In this document: piece by piece, positions 45,695 to 53,793 of the stretch | How positions within the stretch are numbered: position 1 is the stretch's first letter | Layout of the letters: every line of letters starts with the position of its first letter | Assembly (NCBI GenBank): GCA_014872875.1 | Contig: WKFI01000019.1 | Location: forward strand, 372,001-436,000 | DNA from: Paracoccaceae bacterium | Lineage (GTDB): Bacteria > Pseudomonadota > Alphaproteobacteria > Rhodobacterales > Rhodobacteraceae | Length of the DNA stretch: 64,000 nucleotides | Reading direction: 5' to 3' | The notes under the pieces: model-generated | Seen by the model: the letters and a program-made list of their open reading frames with translations, nothing else | Databases searched by the model: none | What the model was told of the DNA's origin: nothing | Translations under genes and position numbers: made by a program

Positions 45695-47235
45695 TTAACC
45701 AGATCCCTCAGCTTGAACCTTTGGATCTTGCCGGTTGCAGTTTTCGGCAGGTCGGTCCGAAACTCCACCCAACGGGGATACTTCCATTTCCCCGCTTTCA
45801 GCTTGACCAGCTCCTTGAGTTCTTCAGCCAGCGCTTCCGACGGAGTGCCGTCCTTCAAAACAACAAAGGCTTTCGGCTTTTCCAACCCGGTTTCATCCTC
45901 TGCCGCGACAACGGCGGCTTCCAAAACCCTTGGGTCGGCGATCAGGGCCTGCTCAACCTCAAAAGGCGAGACCCAAATGCCGGATACCTTGAACATGTCG
46001 TCAGTTCGGCCACAATAGATGTATCGGCCGGATTCCGTACGCTCATACTTGTCGCCGGTGCGCGTCCATTCGCCCTCGAACGTTGCCCGGCTTTTTCCGC
46101 GTTTGTTCCAGTACCCATCCGCCGCCGAGGCTCCCCGAACCAAAAGCTCCCCGACCTGGCCTGTGGTAACCTCATTGTCTTCCTCATCAACCAGCCTCAG
46201 CTCATAACCGGGGACGGCCTGTCCGGAAGTCCCGTATTCAACATCACCCACCGCATTGGACAGGAAGATGTGCAACATCTCTGTCGAACCGACACCATCG
46301 AGGATTTCAGTCCCCCAGATCTCTTCCCACTTCTTCCCAACCTCGGCAGGCAGGGCTTCACCAGCAGAGATACACCGCCTAAGCGAAACGTCGGGCTTCG
46401 CTCCGCCTTCGAGATGGGCAACCGTCGCAGCGTACAGCGTTGGCACGCCACAAAACACCGTGGGGCGCTCGGCGGCGATCACGTCAAGCACACTGTCCGG
46501 GGTGGGCCGGCCATTGAATAGAATTGTTGTGGCGCCTACCGACAGCGGGAAAGTCATGCCGTTCCCCAACCCGTAGGCAAAGAACAACTTTGCTGCCGAG
46601 AAGACCACGTCATCCTGTTCTATGCGCAACACTTGCGCACCGTAAGTATCCGCGGTTGCTTTCAAGGCTCCATGAACGTGCCGCACCCCTTTTGGCTGCC
46701 CCGTTGATCCCGACGAATAAAGCCAGAAGGCCACCTCATCCTCCGAGCAATCCACAGTGCCTTGCGGCTCAGCCTCGTGCACGAACCGCTCATAAGAAAT
46801 CGTTCCTTCGGGAGCAGCCCCGCCAATCACCACGATATGCTGAAGACTGTCAGAAGCCTCGGCCGCAGGCTGCACGACAGGCCAAAGTTCTTGCGACACG
46901 AACAGTATGGTGGCCCTGCTATCTTTGAGGATCACATCATAGACATCGGTGGCAAGCAGAGTGTTCAAGGGAACTGGAATGACGCCGCCCTTGATACAAC
47001 CCCAAAAAATGGCGGGAAATTCAATCTGATCCAGAACCAGCATAAGCGCTCGCGCCTCTCGCGGGATGGATGCCCTTGAAAGAGCTCCCGCGACAACTCC
47101 GCTTTGCTCAGCCAGCTCACCATAAGTCAGGCTGCGCTTGTCACCCGCGGCTTCCTTGAATGCACATTTGCCTCCACGCCCGGCCTGTATGTGGCTGTCC
47201 ACGAAATAGTGGGCAGCATTGCCTGCCTGACTCAT
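45691..47235 (-). CDS. Benzoate-CoA ligase
   Basis: A 514-residue AMP-forming ligase that makes benzoyl-CoA from benzoate, CoA and ATP, the entry step to the box pathway. LYSSGSTGQPKGVRHVH is the P-loop, DGVGSTEMLHIFLSN the A5 motif, GRTDDMFKVSGIWVSP the hinge and LPKTATGKIQRFKLRD holds the catalytic Lys. The F-F-A-Y-G-L-G-N-G stretch and the VGSTEMLHIF motif are marks of the benzoate/4-hydroxybenzoate ligase group. GGGAGGAGCC precedes the ATG at 47235. It is the first gene of its operon, downstream of a strong operator palindrome. Confidence 0.93.
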   Translation of the reverse strand: MSQAGNAAHYFVDSHIQAGRGGKCAFKEAAGDKRSLTYGELAEQSGVVAGALSRASIPREARALMLVLDQIEFPAIFWGCIKGGVIPVPLNTLLATDVYDVILKDSRATILFVSQELWPVVQPAAEASDSLQHIVVIGGAAPEGTISYERFVHEAEPQGTVDCSEDEVAFWLYSSGSTGQPKGVRHVHGALKATADTYGAQVLRIEQDDVVFSAAKLFFAYGLGNGMTFPLSVGATTILFNGRPTPDSVLDVIAAERPTVFCGVPTLYAATVAHLEGGAKPDVSLRRCISAGEALPAEVGKKWEEIWGTEILDGVGSTEMLHIFLSNAVGDVEYGTSGQAVPGYELRLVDEEDNEVTTGQVGELLVRGASAADGYWNKRGKSRATFEGEWTRTGDKYERTESGRYIYCGRTDDMFKVSGIWVSPFEVEQALIADPRVLEAAVVAAEDETGLEKPKAFVVLKDGTPSEALAEELKELVKLKAGKWKYPRWVEFRTDLPKTATGKIQRFKLRDLVK

Positions 47236-47346
47236 GATGGCTCCTCCCTGTTCGCGCGTTTGTCCTTTCGGCAACAGGCGTGACTAAGCCTCCCTGCTGA
47301 TCACTCTGTGCCGCCGCAGGTTTCATAATGCACCTTTGCAACGTTT

Positions 47347-47385
47347 ATGCAAGATAATGCTCATGTTTGTAGCATTATCTTGCAA
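47347..47385. promoter_or_regulatory. Double BoxR-type operator before the benzoate-CoA ligase gene
   Basis: ATGCAAGATAATGC (47347-47360) and its inverted partner GCATTATCTTGCAA (47372-47385) form perfect 14-bp arms TGCAAGATAATGCT / AGCATTATCTTGCA around 9 bases. Each half matches the motif TTGCAA-N-ATAATGC. It lies 112 bases before the ligase start. MarR binding is an alternative reading. Confidence 0.65.
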
Positions 47386-47406
47386 CTCTGTCTCGAACGT
47401 CGCGCC

Positions 47407-47436
47407 AAAACAAAAAAGCACCCCGCTTGGGGTGCT
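47407..47436 (-). terminator. Rho-independent terminator of marR
   Basis: On the minus strand AGCACCCC-AAGC-GGGGTGCT (8-bp stem) is followed by TTTTTTGTTTT. It ends the marR transcript before the ligase promoter, so marR is not in the ligase operon. Confidence 0.9.
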
Positions 47437-47492
47437 CGGAATTCTCTTAGAGTTCGGCAGTTTGCCTCTAGTTGTGTCGCAGTCTACGGATA

Positions 47493-48020
47493 TCAGGCGC
47501 TGCTTTTCCCAGCCGCTTCGATACGTCGAAGCATGGTCAAAAGAACGGCTCTTTCATCGCCCCCCATTTCGCCCGTCATCCGAGCTTCATGCGATTGGAC
47601 CACTTCCACGGCTTTATTGTACAGGTTTTGACCAGCCTGAGTGGGGCAGAGAGCGTGCGCACGTCGATCCGTCGGATCCGGATTTCGTGTAATCCAACCG
47701 GCGCGCTGCAATTCATCCACTATAGCGACGAGATTCGGACGCTCCACCGATAGCGCCTCCGCAAGATGCGCTTGTCTCAGCCCCGGATTGTCCACAATCA
47801 TGACTAGTACTGAAAAGCTCAGCAATCTGAGCCCCAGAGGTTTCAACGCGCGATTGACATCGGACTGAACGATGCCGGCGACACGTCGGACCGTATAGCC
47901 TGTGAAATCGCGGAGAGTTGTATCAGAGATGTCCCGACTTGCCTTGCCGTTGGGTAGAATCGTTTGCGTTTCGTTGGTCACTTGGCCCACCGGTAATCTG
48001 GTCTTCTTTCGTGATTTCAT
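47493..48020 (-). CDS. MarR-family transcriptional regulator
   Basis: A 175-residue MarR-type repressor with the winged helix LRQAHLAEALSVERPNLVAIVDELQRAGWI and the wing RNPDPTDRRAHAL. Members often answer to aromatic acids or their CoA esters. Two basic N-terminal stretches lengthen it slightly. It lies between the TRAP transporter and the ligase operon on the same strand, ends at its own terminator, and could regulate either. The 48021-48184 spacer upstream holds no gene. Confidence 0.9.
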   Translation of the reverse strand: MKSRKKTRLPVGQVTNETQTILPNGKASRDISDTTLRDFTGYTVRRVAGIVQSDVNRALKPLGLRLLSFSVLVMIVDNPGLRQAHLAEALSVERPNLVAIVDELQRAGWITRNPDPTDRRAHALCPTQAGQNLYNKAVEVVQSHEARMTGEMGGDERAVLLTMLRRIEAAGKSSA

Positions 48021-48184
48021 CCACTTCAGGAGCAGCGGCTCGAGCTGGCAGCCAAACCAAGCTCTGGCAGCGAGTAATCCCGCGTTGGTTGTGAATCCAA
48101 ATCACAAGAACAGATTGCGCGTGTCTCTGATCGGCGTCAAGACGCCAATGCACCAGGAGAGAATTCCCCTGATGCTGATGCTAA

Positions 48185-49690
48185 TTAGAGCCACCCCGGC
48201 AAGAGGAAGAGAGTGATTGTCGGAAACAGAACCAGTATCACAACACGCACAAGGTCCGAGGCCACAAAGAACGTCACGGCCTTGTAGGTGTCGACCATGC
48301 GCGTCTTGCGATCCATGGCATTAATGATGAACAGGTTCATGCCCACCGGAGGCGTGATCAAGCCAACTTCCACGACGATCAGAACCAGGATGCCGAACCA
48401 GATCGCGACAAATTCGGCTTCCATCCGATTGACGCGGCCTTCGGTCACACGAATACCCAGCTCTTTCATCTGGTCACGTGTCAATTCAGCCCCCGAGGCA
48501 ATAGCTTGACGGATCGAGTCGAGCATTTCCGCACCCATGCCTTCGGGTACACCCGCGTTCAGAACCTCCATCGCCGCGTCCGCCTGCATAGAGGCCAGTG
48601 ACAGAAGACCAAAATCCATCGCGCTGATAACCGGGAAGAAGATCGGAATGGTCAAAAGGATCATCGACAAGCTGTCCATCAGGCATCCGAAGACGAGATA
48701 GAAGCAAAGAATCATCGCCAGAACCATCCAGGGGCTCCACCCTTGGCTGACAACGAAGTCGGCAAGTTCCTGCGGCACTTGGGTCAATGCCAGAAAGCCG
48801 TTGTAGAACCCTGCTCCCAGAACAATGAAGAAGATCATCGCTGTAGAACGGGCCGTTACCATGAAACTATCGATCAGGTTGGCCCGGTCCAGGCCACCGT
48901 TCAGCCAAGCGATCAGACCGGTGCCGAACGCTCCGACAGCCGCGCCTTCAGTCGGCGTGAACCATCCCAGATAGATACCACCAACAACGGTCGCGAAGAC
49001 CAGCAGAACAGGCCAGACGTGGAACAGAGCTGCAAAACGTTCACCCCATGGAATGGCAGGACGTGTCCCCGCAGATTCCGGATACAGGCGCACATAGATC
49101 GAAATGGCGAGCACATAGCCCATCGCCGCCAGAATACCCGGAACAAAAGCTGCCAGAAACAGCTTGGCAATGTTCTGTTCGGTCAGGATCGCATAGATCA
49201 CCAAAACAACGGAAGGCGGGATCAGAATACCCAAAGTACCGCCCGCAGCGAGCGTGGCAGTCGAGAAACCGCCAGCATAGCCATACTGTTTCAGCTCGGG
49301 CAGAGCGACACGTCCCATCGTTGCGGCGGTGGCCAGAGACGAACCACAAATGGCGCCAAAGCCCGCACAAGCGCCAACGGCCGCCATCGCGACCCCGCCC
49401 TTGCGGTGCCCGAGAAACCCTTCGGCAGCCTTGAACAGAGCGTTGGACATGCCACCCAGCGTCGCAAAATGCCCCATCAGAAGGAACATCGGCACAATGG
49501 TGAGCGAGTAGGACGAGAAGGTCGAATACGTTTCGCTCTTCAATCGCCCGAAGGGCACCTGGGTGCCATCGGTAACAATCACCAGACCCACAAGCCCCAC
49601 AAGGAACATGGCCAAGCCGATCGGAACCCTGAGGAAGATCAGAACCATCAAGGCCGGGAAAGAGGCAATCCCAATTTCAAGTGTCGTCAT
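48185..49690 (-). CDS. dctM: TRAP transporter large permease DctM (with insertion)
   Basis: A 501-residue permease, clearly longer than the 425-440 residues usual for DctM. The conserved PMFLLMGHFA, GSSLATAATMG, GGTLGILIPPSVVLVIYAI and GLITPPVGMNLFIINAM blocks are in order. The extra length is one hydrophilic insert (about residues 363-427, including ELTRDQMKELGI) between DSLSMILLTIPIFFP and the next helix. The start at 49690 overlaps dctQ by 4 bases. With DctQ and DctP it takes up an organic acid driven by a sodium gradient. Confidence 0.93.
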   Translation of the reverse strand: MTTLEIGIASFPALMVLIFLRVPIGLAMFLVGLVGLVIVTDGTQVPFGRLKSETYSTFSSYSLTIVPMFLLMGHFATLGGMSNALFKAAEGFLGHRKGGVAMAAVGACAGFGAICGSSLATAATMGRVALPELKQYGYAGGFSTATLAAGGTLGILIPPSVVLVIYAILTEQNIAKLFLAAFVPGILAAMGYVLAISIYVRLYPESAGTRPAIPWGERFAALFHVWPVLLVFATVVGGIYLGWFTPTEGAAVGAFGTGLIAWLNGGLDRANLIDSFMVTARSTAMIFFIVLGAGFYNGFLALTQVPQELADFVVSQGWSPWMVLAMILCFYLVFGCLMDSLSMILLTIPIFFPVISAMDFGLLSLASMQADAAMEVLNAGVPEGMGAEMLDSIRQAIASGAELTRDQMKELGIRVTEGRVNRMEAEFVAIWFGILVLIVVEVGLITPPVGMNLFIINAMDRKTRMVDTYKAVTFFVASDLVRVVILVLFPTITLFLLPGWL

Positions 49691-50271
49691 TGTTCGGCCT
49701 CCACGCCGTCCCAGATCCGGATCCGGCCGGTAAAGAATTCGAGTGTTCGGATGCAGGCCATATAGACCCCGACGATTGCAGCTACGACGGCTGCGACCAA
49801 GCTGGCGGCATAAGCCCACCAGACAGGAAACTCCAAGAGAAACGATGTTTCACCGTTCGCATATTTGCTCATCATACCGTCAGACAGACGCACCGCGATG
49901 AGGATCAGCACCAAAGCAAAAGCAATTTCGGTGACCATGCGCAGGAACCGGTTTGTGCCCCGCGAAAAACTGTTGGCCAGAATGTCAACCGACGCGTGTC
50001 CCGCCGTGATCTGACACAGGGGGATGAAGGCGAATATGGCAAAGGCTACGCCAGCCTCGACAAGCTCGAAGTCACCATTGATCGGGCCGATGCCGATATT
50101 GATCATCCACTCGGAAAACCCAGGTGCGACAGATTCCATGAGGTCGCTGTGAAAGACGCCGTTCAACAGTCGCCCGGCAATCGACAGGCAGGTCAGGATG
50201 ATCAATGCGCTCAGCACTGCCCCGCCAATGGTGGCCATGGTTCTGGCCAATCCCGTCATGATTTTATGCAT
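49687..50271 (-). CDS. dctQ: TRAP transporter small permease DctQ
   Basis: A 194-residue membrane protein with four hydrophobic segments and the family pattern LIILTCLSIAGRLLNG, FAFIPLCQITAGHASVD. It links DctP and DctM in tripartite uptake. It overlaps dctM by 4 bases and is separated from the upstream dctP by a GC-rich stem-loop, as is common where the binding protein is made in excess. Confidence 0.92.
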   Translation of the reverse strand: MHKIMTGLARTMATIGGAVLSALIILTCLSIAGRLLNGVFHSDLMESVAPGFSEWMINIGIGPINGDFELVEAGVAFAIFAFIPLCQITAGHASVDILANSFSRGTNRFLRMVTEIAFALVLILIAVRLSDGMMSKYANGETSFLLEFPVWWAYAASLVAAVVAAIVGVYMACIRTLEFFTGRIRIWDGVEAEQ

Positions 50272-50299
50272 AGGCCCCCGCCCTTTGCCCGATAAGCAA

Positions 50300-50326
50300 G
50301 ACCGCGGCGAGCCTGTCGCCGCGGTC
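50300..50326 (-). other. Intercistronic stem-loop between dctP and dctQ
   Basis: GACCGCGGCG and CGCCGCGGTC form a perfect 10-bp stem with a 7-base loop. No strong U-tract follows on the minus strand. It could stabilise the dctP message and reduce read-through into dctQM. Confidence 0.75.
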
Positions 50327-50346
50327 GTTTTGATTTAAAGCCCGAC

Positions 50347-51393
50347 TCAGTTGCTGTACTGAGGGGTGTACTTCTCGATCAGTGCGGTTGCCTCATCCAG
50401 AAGCGCCTGACCGTCTTTGCCCTTCTCGGTCATGTCGGCCAGCCATTGATCATAGATCGGCTGGGAAAGCGCACGCCATTCGGCGGTCTGTGCTTCGTCC
50501 AGAGTGATCACGTTGTTGCCCAGATCCAGCGCCATTTCGCGCGACGGACCATCGGAATCTGCCTGAGTACCACCAGCAAAGACCGAGAATTCCAGACCCG
50601 ACTTTTCATCGATGACCTTTTTCAGATCATCCGGCAGGCTTTCATACTTGTCTTTGTTCATCGCCAGAACAAAGGTCAGGGTGTACAGCGCCTTGCCGGT
50701 GAATTCGGTGTGGTTTTCAACCAGCTCCGGAACCTTCAGCGCGGCAGTCACTTCCCACGGAATCGTGGTGCCGTCGATCACGCCCTTGGACAGACCCTCC
50801 GGAACCGCCGGAACCGGCATGCCAACCGGGGTTGCGCCCAATTGGGTCAGCAACGCGTTAACCGAACGAGACCCGCCACGGATCTTCATGCCCTGAAGAT
50901 CATCGGGGCTCTCAACCGGGTCGGCGGTGTGAATCATACCGGGGCCGTGAACCCAGGTACCCAGAATGTGGACGTCTTTGAATTCAGTGTCCTTCATGTG
51001 CTTGTCGAACATTTCCCAGTACGCATGCGACACGGCGCGCGCATTGGTCATCATGAAGGGAAGTTCAAAAACTTCGGTCGAAGGATAACGACCCGGCGTG
51101 TAGCCGACCACGGTCCAAACGATGTCAGCGACGCCATCAATGGCCTGGTCCATCAGCTCTGGCGGCTTGCCACCCAATTGCATCGACGGATAGCGGTCGA
51201 TCTTGATGCGACCACCGGACGCCTCCTCTACGCTGTCAGCCCACGGGTCCAGAATCAGCTTGGGCACATTGGCCTGGGCTGGCAGAAACTGGTGCAATTT
51301 CAAGGTCACTTCCTGAGCCAGAGCCGAGCTGGCGCCCATCGCCGCCATGGCTGCGGCGCCGAACGCGCCCAAAAGCATTCTCCGAGTGGTCAT
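50347..51393 (-). CDS. dctP: TRAP transporter substrate-binding protein DctP
   Basis: A 348-residue periplasmic binding protein. MTTRRMLLGAFGAAAMAAMG with cleavage near ALAQ is a signal peptide of Tat-like twin-Arg look (RRMLLG). VTLKLHQFLPAQANVPKLIL starts the fold, and KIRGGSRSVNALLTQLGATPVGMP contains the conserved Arg that binds the substrate carboxylate. The start is the ATG at 51393, downstream of motifs shared with the box promoters, so the ligand may be benzoate or another aromatic acid. Confidence 0.92.
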   Translation of the reverse strand: MTTRRMLLGAFGAAAMAAMGASSALAQEVTLKLHQFLPAQANVPKLILDPWADSVEEASGGRIKIDRYPSMQLGGKPPELMDQAIDGVADIVWTVVGYTPGRYPSTEVFELPFMMTNARAVSHAYWEMFDKHMKDTEFKDVHILGTWVHGPGMIHTADPVESPDDLQGMKIRGGSRSVNALLTQLGATPVGMPVPAVPEGLSKGVIDGTTIPWEVTAALKVPELVENHTEFTGKALYTLTFVLAMNKDKYESLPDDLKKVIDEKSGLEFSVFAGGTQADSDGPSREMALDLGNNVITLDEAQTAEWRALSQPIYDQWLADMTEKGKDGQALLDEATALIEKYTPQYSN

Positions 51394-51419
51394 CTGATTC
51401 CTCCCTTTGACCGTCACAA

Positions 51420-51460
51420 GCACTATACTGCCAGCAAACAACAATATTGCAATATAATGC
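51420..51460. promoter_or_regulatory. BoxR-type motif pair before dctP
   Basis: TTGCAATATAATGC (51447-51460) matches the motif TTGCAA-N-ATAATGC fully, and GCACTATACTGCCA (51420-51433) matches it on the other strand at about 12 of 14 positions. The centres are 27 bases apart, close to the 25 seen at the ligase promoter. Confidence 0.6.
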
Positions 51461-51858
51461 CCAATTCCTTCGCAGATCTGTCCAAACTTCAAGCTTGAAC
51501 CGTTGTTCCCGTATATCACTGACCGTCCGGTCGGACAATTCTATTCTCTTTGGCTAATGGATACGTTTGTAACTATCAACACTCCGATGAGGATATTGTC
51601 CTGATTTTTCCAACATAGGAGCAACGATGCATGACTTACCAGTGAATTGAGGTCCCTTGTTTCGCTGGCTGTTGCGCTTCTCGGAATCGCATATACCATA
51701 ATTTAATTATCATGTTAAGTATTTTGGTATAACTACCATTTGTCGCACCGCAGAGAGCAGTAGGACATGCGCCGAGCTCAACCTGCGACGCTCGAATCGC
51801 ACAGGCTGACGCAAACAAGGCGTGCCGCCCCTTCGCCGCTTCGGGCTGGAATCCGGGA
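51461..51858. other. Gene-free spacer upstream of dctP
   Basis: About 400 bases without a supported gene. GACCGTCCGGTC (51521-51532), a TetR-operator-like palindrome, is present. An unusually AT-rich patch lies around 51690-51745, with ATACCA/TGGTAT arms. Promoter and upstream control elements of the TRAP operon probably lie here. Confidence 0.5.
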
Positions 51859-52551
51859 TCACCCCCTCAAGCTCAGCGAAATCGGCGACAAACCGTCAAT
51901 CCCGCCAGACAGGTCATCTCCTGACACAACCGGCCCAACTCCGGCCGGAGTGCCAGTCAGAATCAAATCGCCAGGTCGGAGATGGTAGAAGCCAGACAAG
52001 TGGCAGATGATTTCATCAAGCTTCCAAATCAGCTCGGACAGCGTGGCGTCCTGCCTGGTGTCACCGTTCACATCCAGATGGATGCGCGTCGTATCCTGCG
52101 GCGCCCACATGTCTGACTTGGTAATCGGTGCGAAAACGGCGGCGTTCTCCACATCCTTACCCAAGTCCCAAGGTCGCTGTTTTTTGCGCTCCCTGATCTG
52201 AAGATCCCGACGTGTCATATCCAGAGCGCAACAATACCCATAAATTGCTGCCCATGCTTCCTCTGGACTTGCCTGGAACACAGGTTGACCCATCGCCAAG
52301 GCCAACTCCATTTCATAGTGGTAATTCTCGGTTCCCGGCGGGTACGGAACCGTTGCTCCGCTCAGAACCGCATTCGGCGCCGATTTGGTGAAATAGAACG
52401 GAGCCTCCCGGTCCACTTCGACACCCATTTCCTCTGCATGTGCAGCATAGTTTCGGCCAACACAGAAAATGCGACCAATCGGGTAGCCTTCGGTTTCCCC
52501 GATCACCGGGATTGTCGGAACCGGAGGAAGGTCAAACAAAACTTGGCTCAT
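51859..52551 (-). CDS. Fumarylacetoacetate hydrolase (FAH) family protein
   Basis: A 230-residue FAH-fold enzyme. FCVGRNYAAHAEEMG, the metal-binding ENYHYEMELALAMG and DLILTGTPAGVGPV are in the usual places. Relatives of this size include fumarylpyruvate hydrolases and oxaloacetate decarboxylases/acylpyruvases, so a C-C bond hydrolysis of a 2,4-diketo acid is likely. It follows the short open frame at 52570-52743 by 18 bases. No gentisate genes are near, so a link to aromatic catabolism is uncertain. Confidence 0.88.
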   Translation of the reverse strand: MSQVLFDLPPVPTIPVIGETEGYPIGRIFCVGRNYAAHAEEMGVEVDREAPFYFTKSAPNAVLSGATVPYPPGTENYHYEMELALAMGQPVFQASPEEAWAAIYGYCCALDMTRRDLQIRERKKQRPWDLGKDVENAAVFAPITKSDMWAPQDTTRIHLDVNGDTRQDATLSELIWKLDEIICHLSGFYHLRPGDLILTGTPAGVGPVVSGDDLSGGIDGLSPISLSLRG

Positions 52552-52569
52552 CTTGGGTCATCCTTGCGA

Positions 52570-52743
52570 TCAATTAGCGGTCTGGAGGCTCGAAACGGCC
52601 TTCGGCAGACCAAAACGGTCGATCTTTTCAGACAGAGCCGAAAAGTCCGGGTTGGTAAAGTTCTGATTGCCAGAACCACACGAGTAGCCGAGCAAGATTG
52701 CCGTCGGATCCCAAGGCTGGCTTGAAACCGGGTCGCTTTCACG
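52570..52743 (-). pseudogene. 57-codon coding-like remnant before the FAH gene
   Basis: A minus-strand frame, open from the stop just upstream (52744-52746) to TGA at 52570-52572, reads like real protein (WDPTAILLGYSCGSG, FSALSEKIDRFGLPKAV). It has no ATG or GTG and ends directly before the FAH ribosome-binding site, so it may be the 3' end of a deleted gene. I do not recognise the family. Confidence 0.35.
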
Positions 52744-52797
52744 TCAAAACCCACCGTAATTCTGAAGCCCCAAGTCGAAAATCCGGAAAGTCTGCCC

Positions 52798-53673
52798 ATG
52801 TTCACCGCTACCCTTCTGACCACTCCCGGAAAATCGCATCTTGAACGGACACTTGTCGAAGCACTTCGCAACGCTTGGGGCGGCGGCGATGCGGTCTGGC
52901 TGGCGCCTGCTGAGGCAGCAGAGTTTTCAATGCCCGCTGCACCCGACAATCAATGGGACGTCTGGAATGATCTGCAAGGGTCGAGTGTGGACCTGGTGGT
53001 GCAGCCCAGCGCGGAACGCCGCAAGAAAATGCTTCTGGCGGACATGGACAGCACCATGATCCAACAGGAATGCATCGACGAACTGGCCGATGAAGCCGGT
53101 GTTGGCGACTACGTCAAGGACATCACTGCCCGCGCCATGAATGGGGAGTTGGATTTTGAGGGAGCGCTGATCGAACGGGTCAACCTTCTCAAAGACCTGC
53201 CTGAGACGGTCATCGCCCAAGTTTTGGCCGACCGGATCACCTTGATGCCTGGCGGCAAGCAGCTGGTTGCGACGATGAAGGCAAACGGCGGGTACGCAGC
53301 ACTGGTTTCGGGGGGCTTCACCGCTTTCACCGCCCATGTTGCCACGCAGCTGGGCTTTGACGAAAACCGGGCCAACACCTTGCTTGTCGAGGATGGAAAG
53401 CTGACCGGAGATGTCGCCCGTCCCATCCTGGGTCGGGAAGCCAAGGTCCAGGCGTTGGAGGAGATCTCGGCCCGCATTGGTATCACAGAAACGGATGTGA
53501 TGGCGGTCGGGGACGGCGCAAACGATCTGGGCATGCTGGGCCGGGCTGGGTCCGGTGTTGCGTTGCATGCCAAGCCGTCCGTCGCTGCAGAATGCGATAT
53601 CCGGATCAATTTCGGGGACCTCACGGCCCTTCTGTACATTCAGGGCTACTCCAAGGCCGACTTCCACACTTGA
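52798..53673 (+). CDS. serB: Phosphoserine phosphatase
   Basis: A 291-residue HAD-family enzyme that takes the phosphate off L-phosphoserine in the last step of serine synthesis. The nucleophile motif ADMDSTMI (Asp82, Asp84), SGGFTAFT and GDGANDLGML are all intact, after an N-terminal region of about 75 residues that resembles a degenerate ACT-type regulatory domain. It is monocistronic and divergent from the FAH gene. serA and serC are not in the window. Confidence 0.95.
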   Translation: MFTATLLTTPGKSHLERTLVEALRNAWGGGDAVWLAPAEAAEFSMPAAPDNQWDVWNDLQGSSVDLVVQPSAERRKKMLLADMDSTMIQQECIDELADEAGVGDYVKDITARAMNGELDFEGALIERVNLLKDLPETVIAQVLADRITLMPGGKQLVATMKANGGYAALVSGGFTAFTAHVATQLGFDENRANTLLVEDGKLTGDVARPILGREAKVQALEEISARIGITETDVMAVGDGANDLGMLGRAGSGVALHAKPSVAAECDIRINFGDLTALLYIQGYSKADFHT

Positions 53674-53763
53674 CGTCGCTTGGCCAGTTTCTGTCCAGAC
53701 TGCGGACTCCCGGGCCTTCGGTCTTTTCTTTGTGACTATTCTTTGTGATCTAGATTTCTGTTC

Positions 53764-53793
53764 CCATTAATTAACAAATGTGTTAATTAATGG
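53764..53793. promoter_or_regulatory. Long palindrome overlapping the start of the second arsR-type gene
   Basis: CCATTAATTAAC-AAATGT-GTTAATTAATGG has perfect 12-bp arms; the ATG of the regulator at 53790-53792 lies inside the right arm. Almost certainly its own operator. The AT-only core stands out from the GC-rich surroundings. Confidence 0.8.

Noticed and set aside
47348-47384. Reading the TGCAAGATAATGCT inverted repeat as a transcription terminator
   Set aside because: A proper terminator with a U-tract lies just upstream at 47407-47436, and the repeat halves match motifs at other box promoters, so an operator is more likely.
51690-51712. A CtrA-like TTAA pair before dctP
   Set aside because: The two TTAA are 8 bases apart rather than 7 and lie in a generally AT-rich patch.
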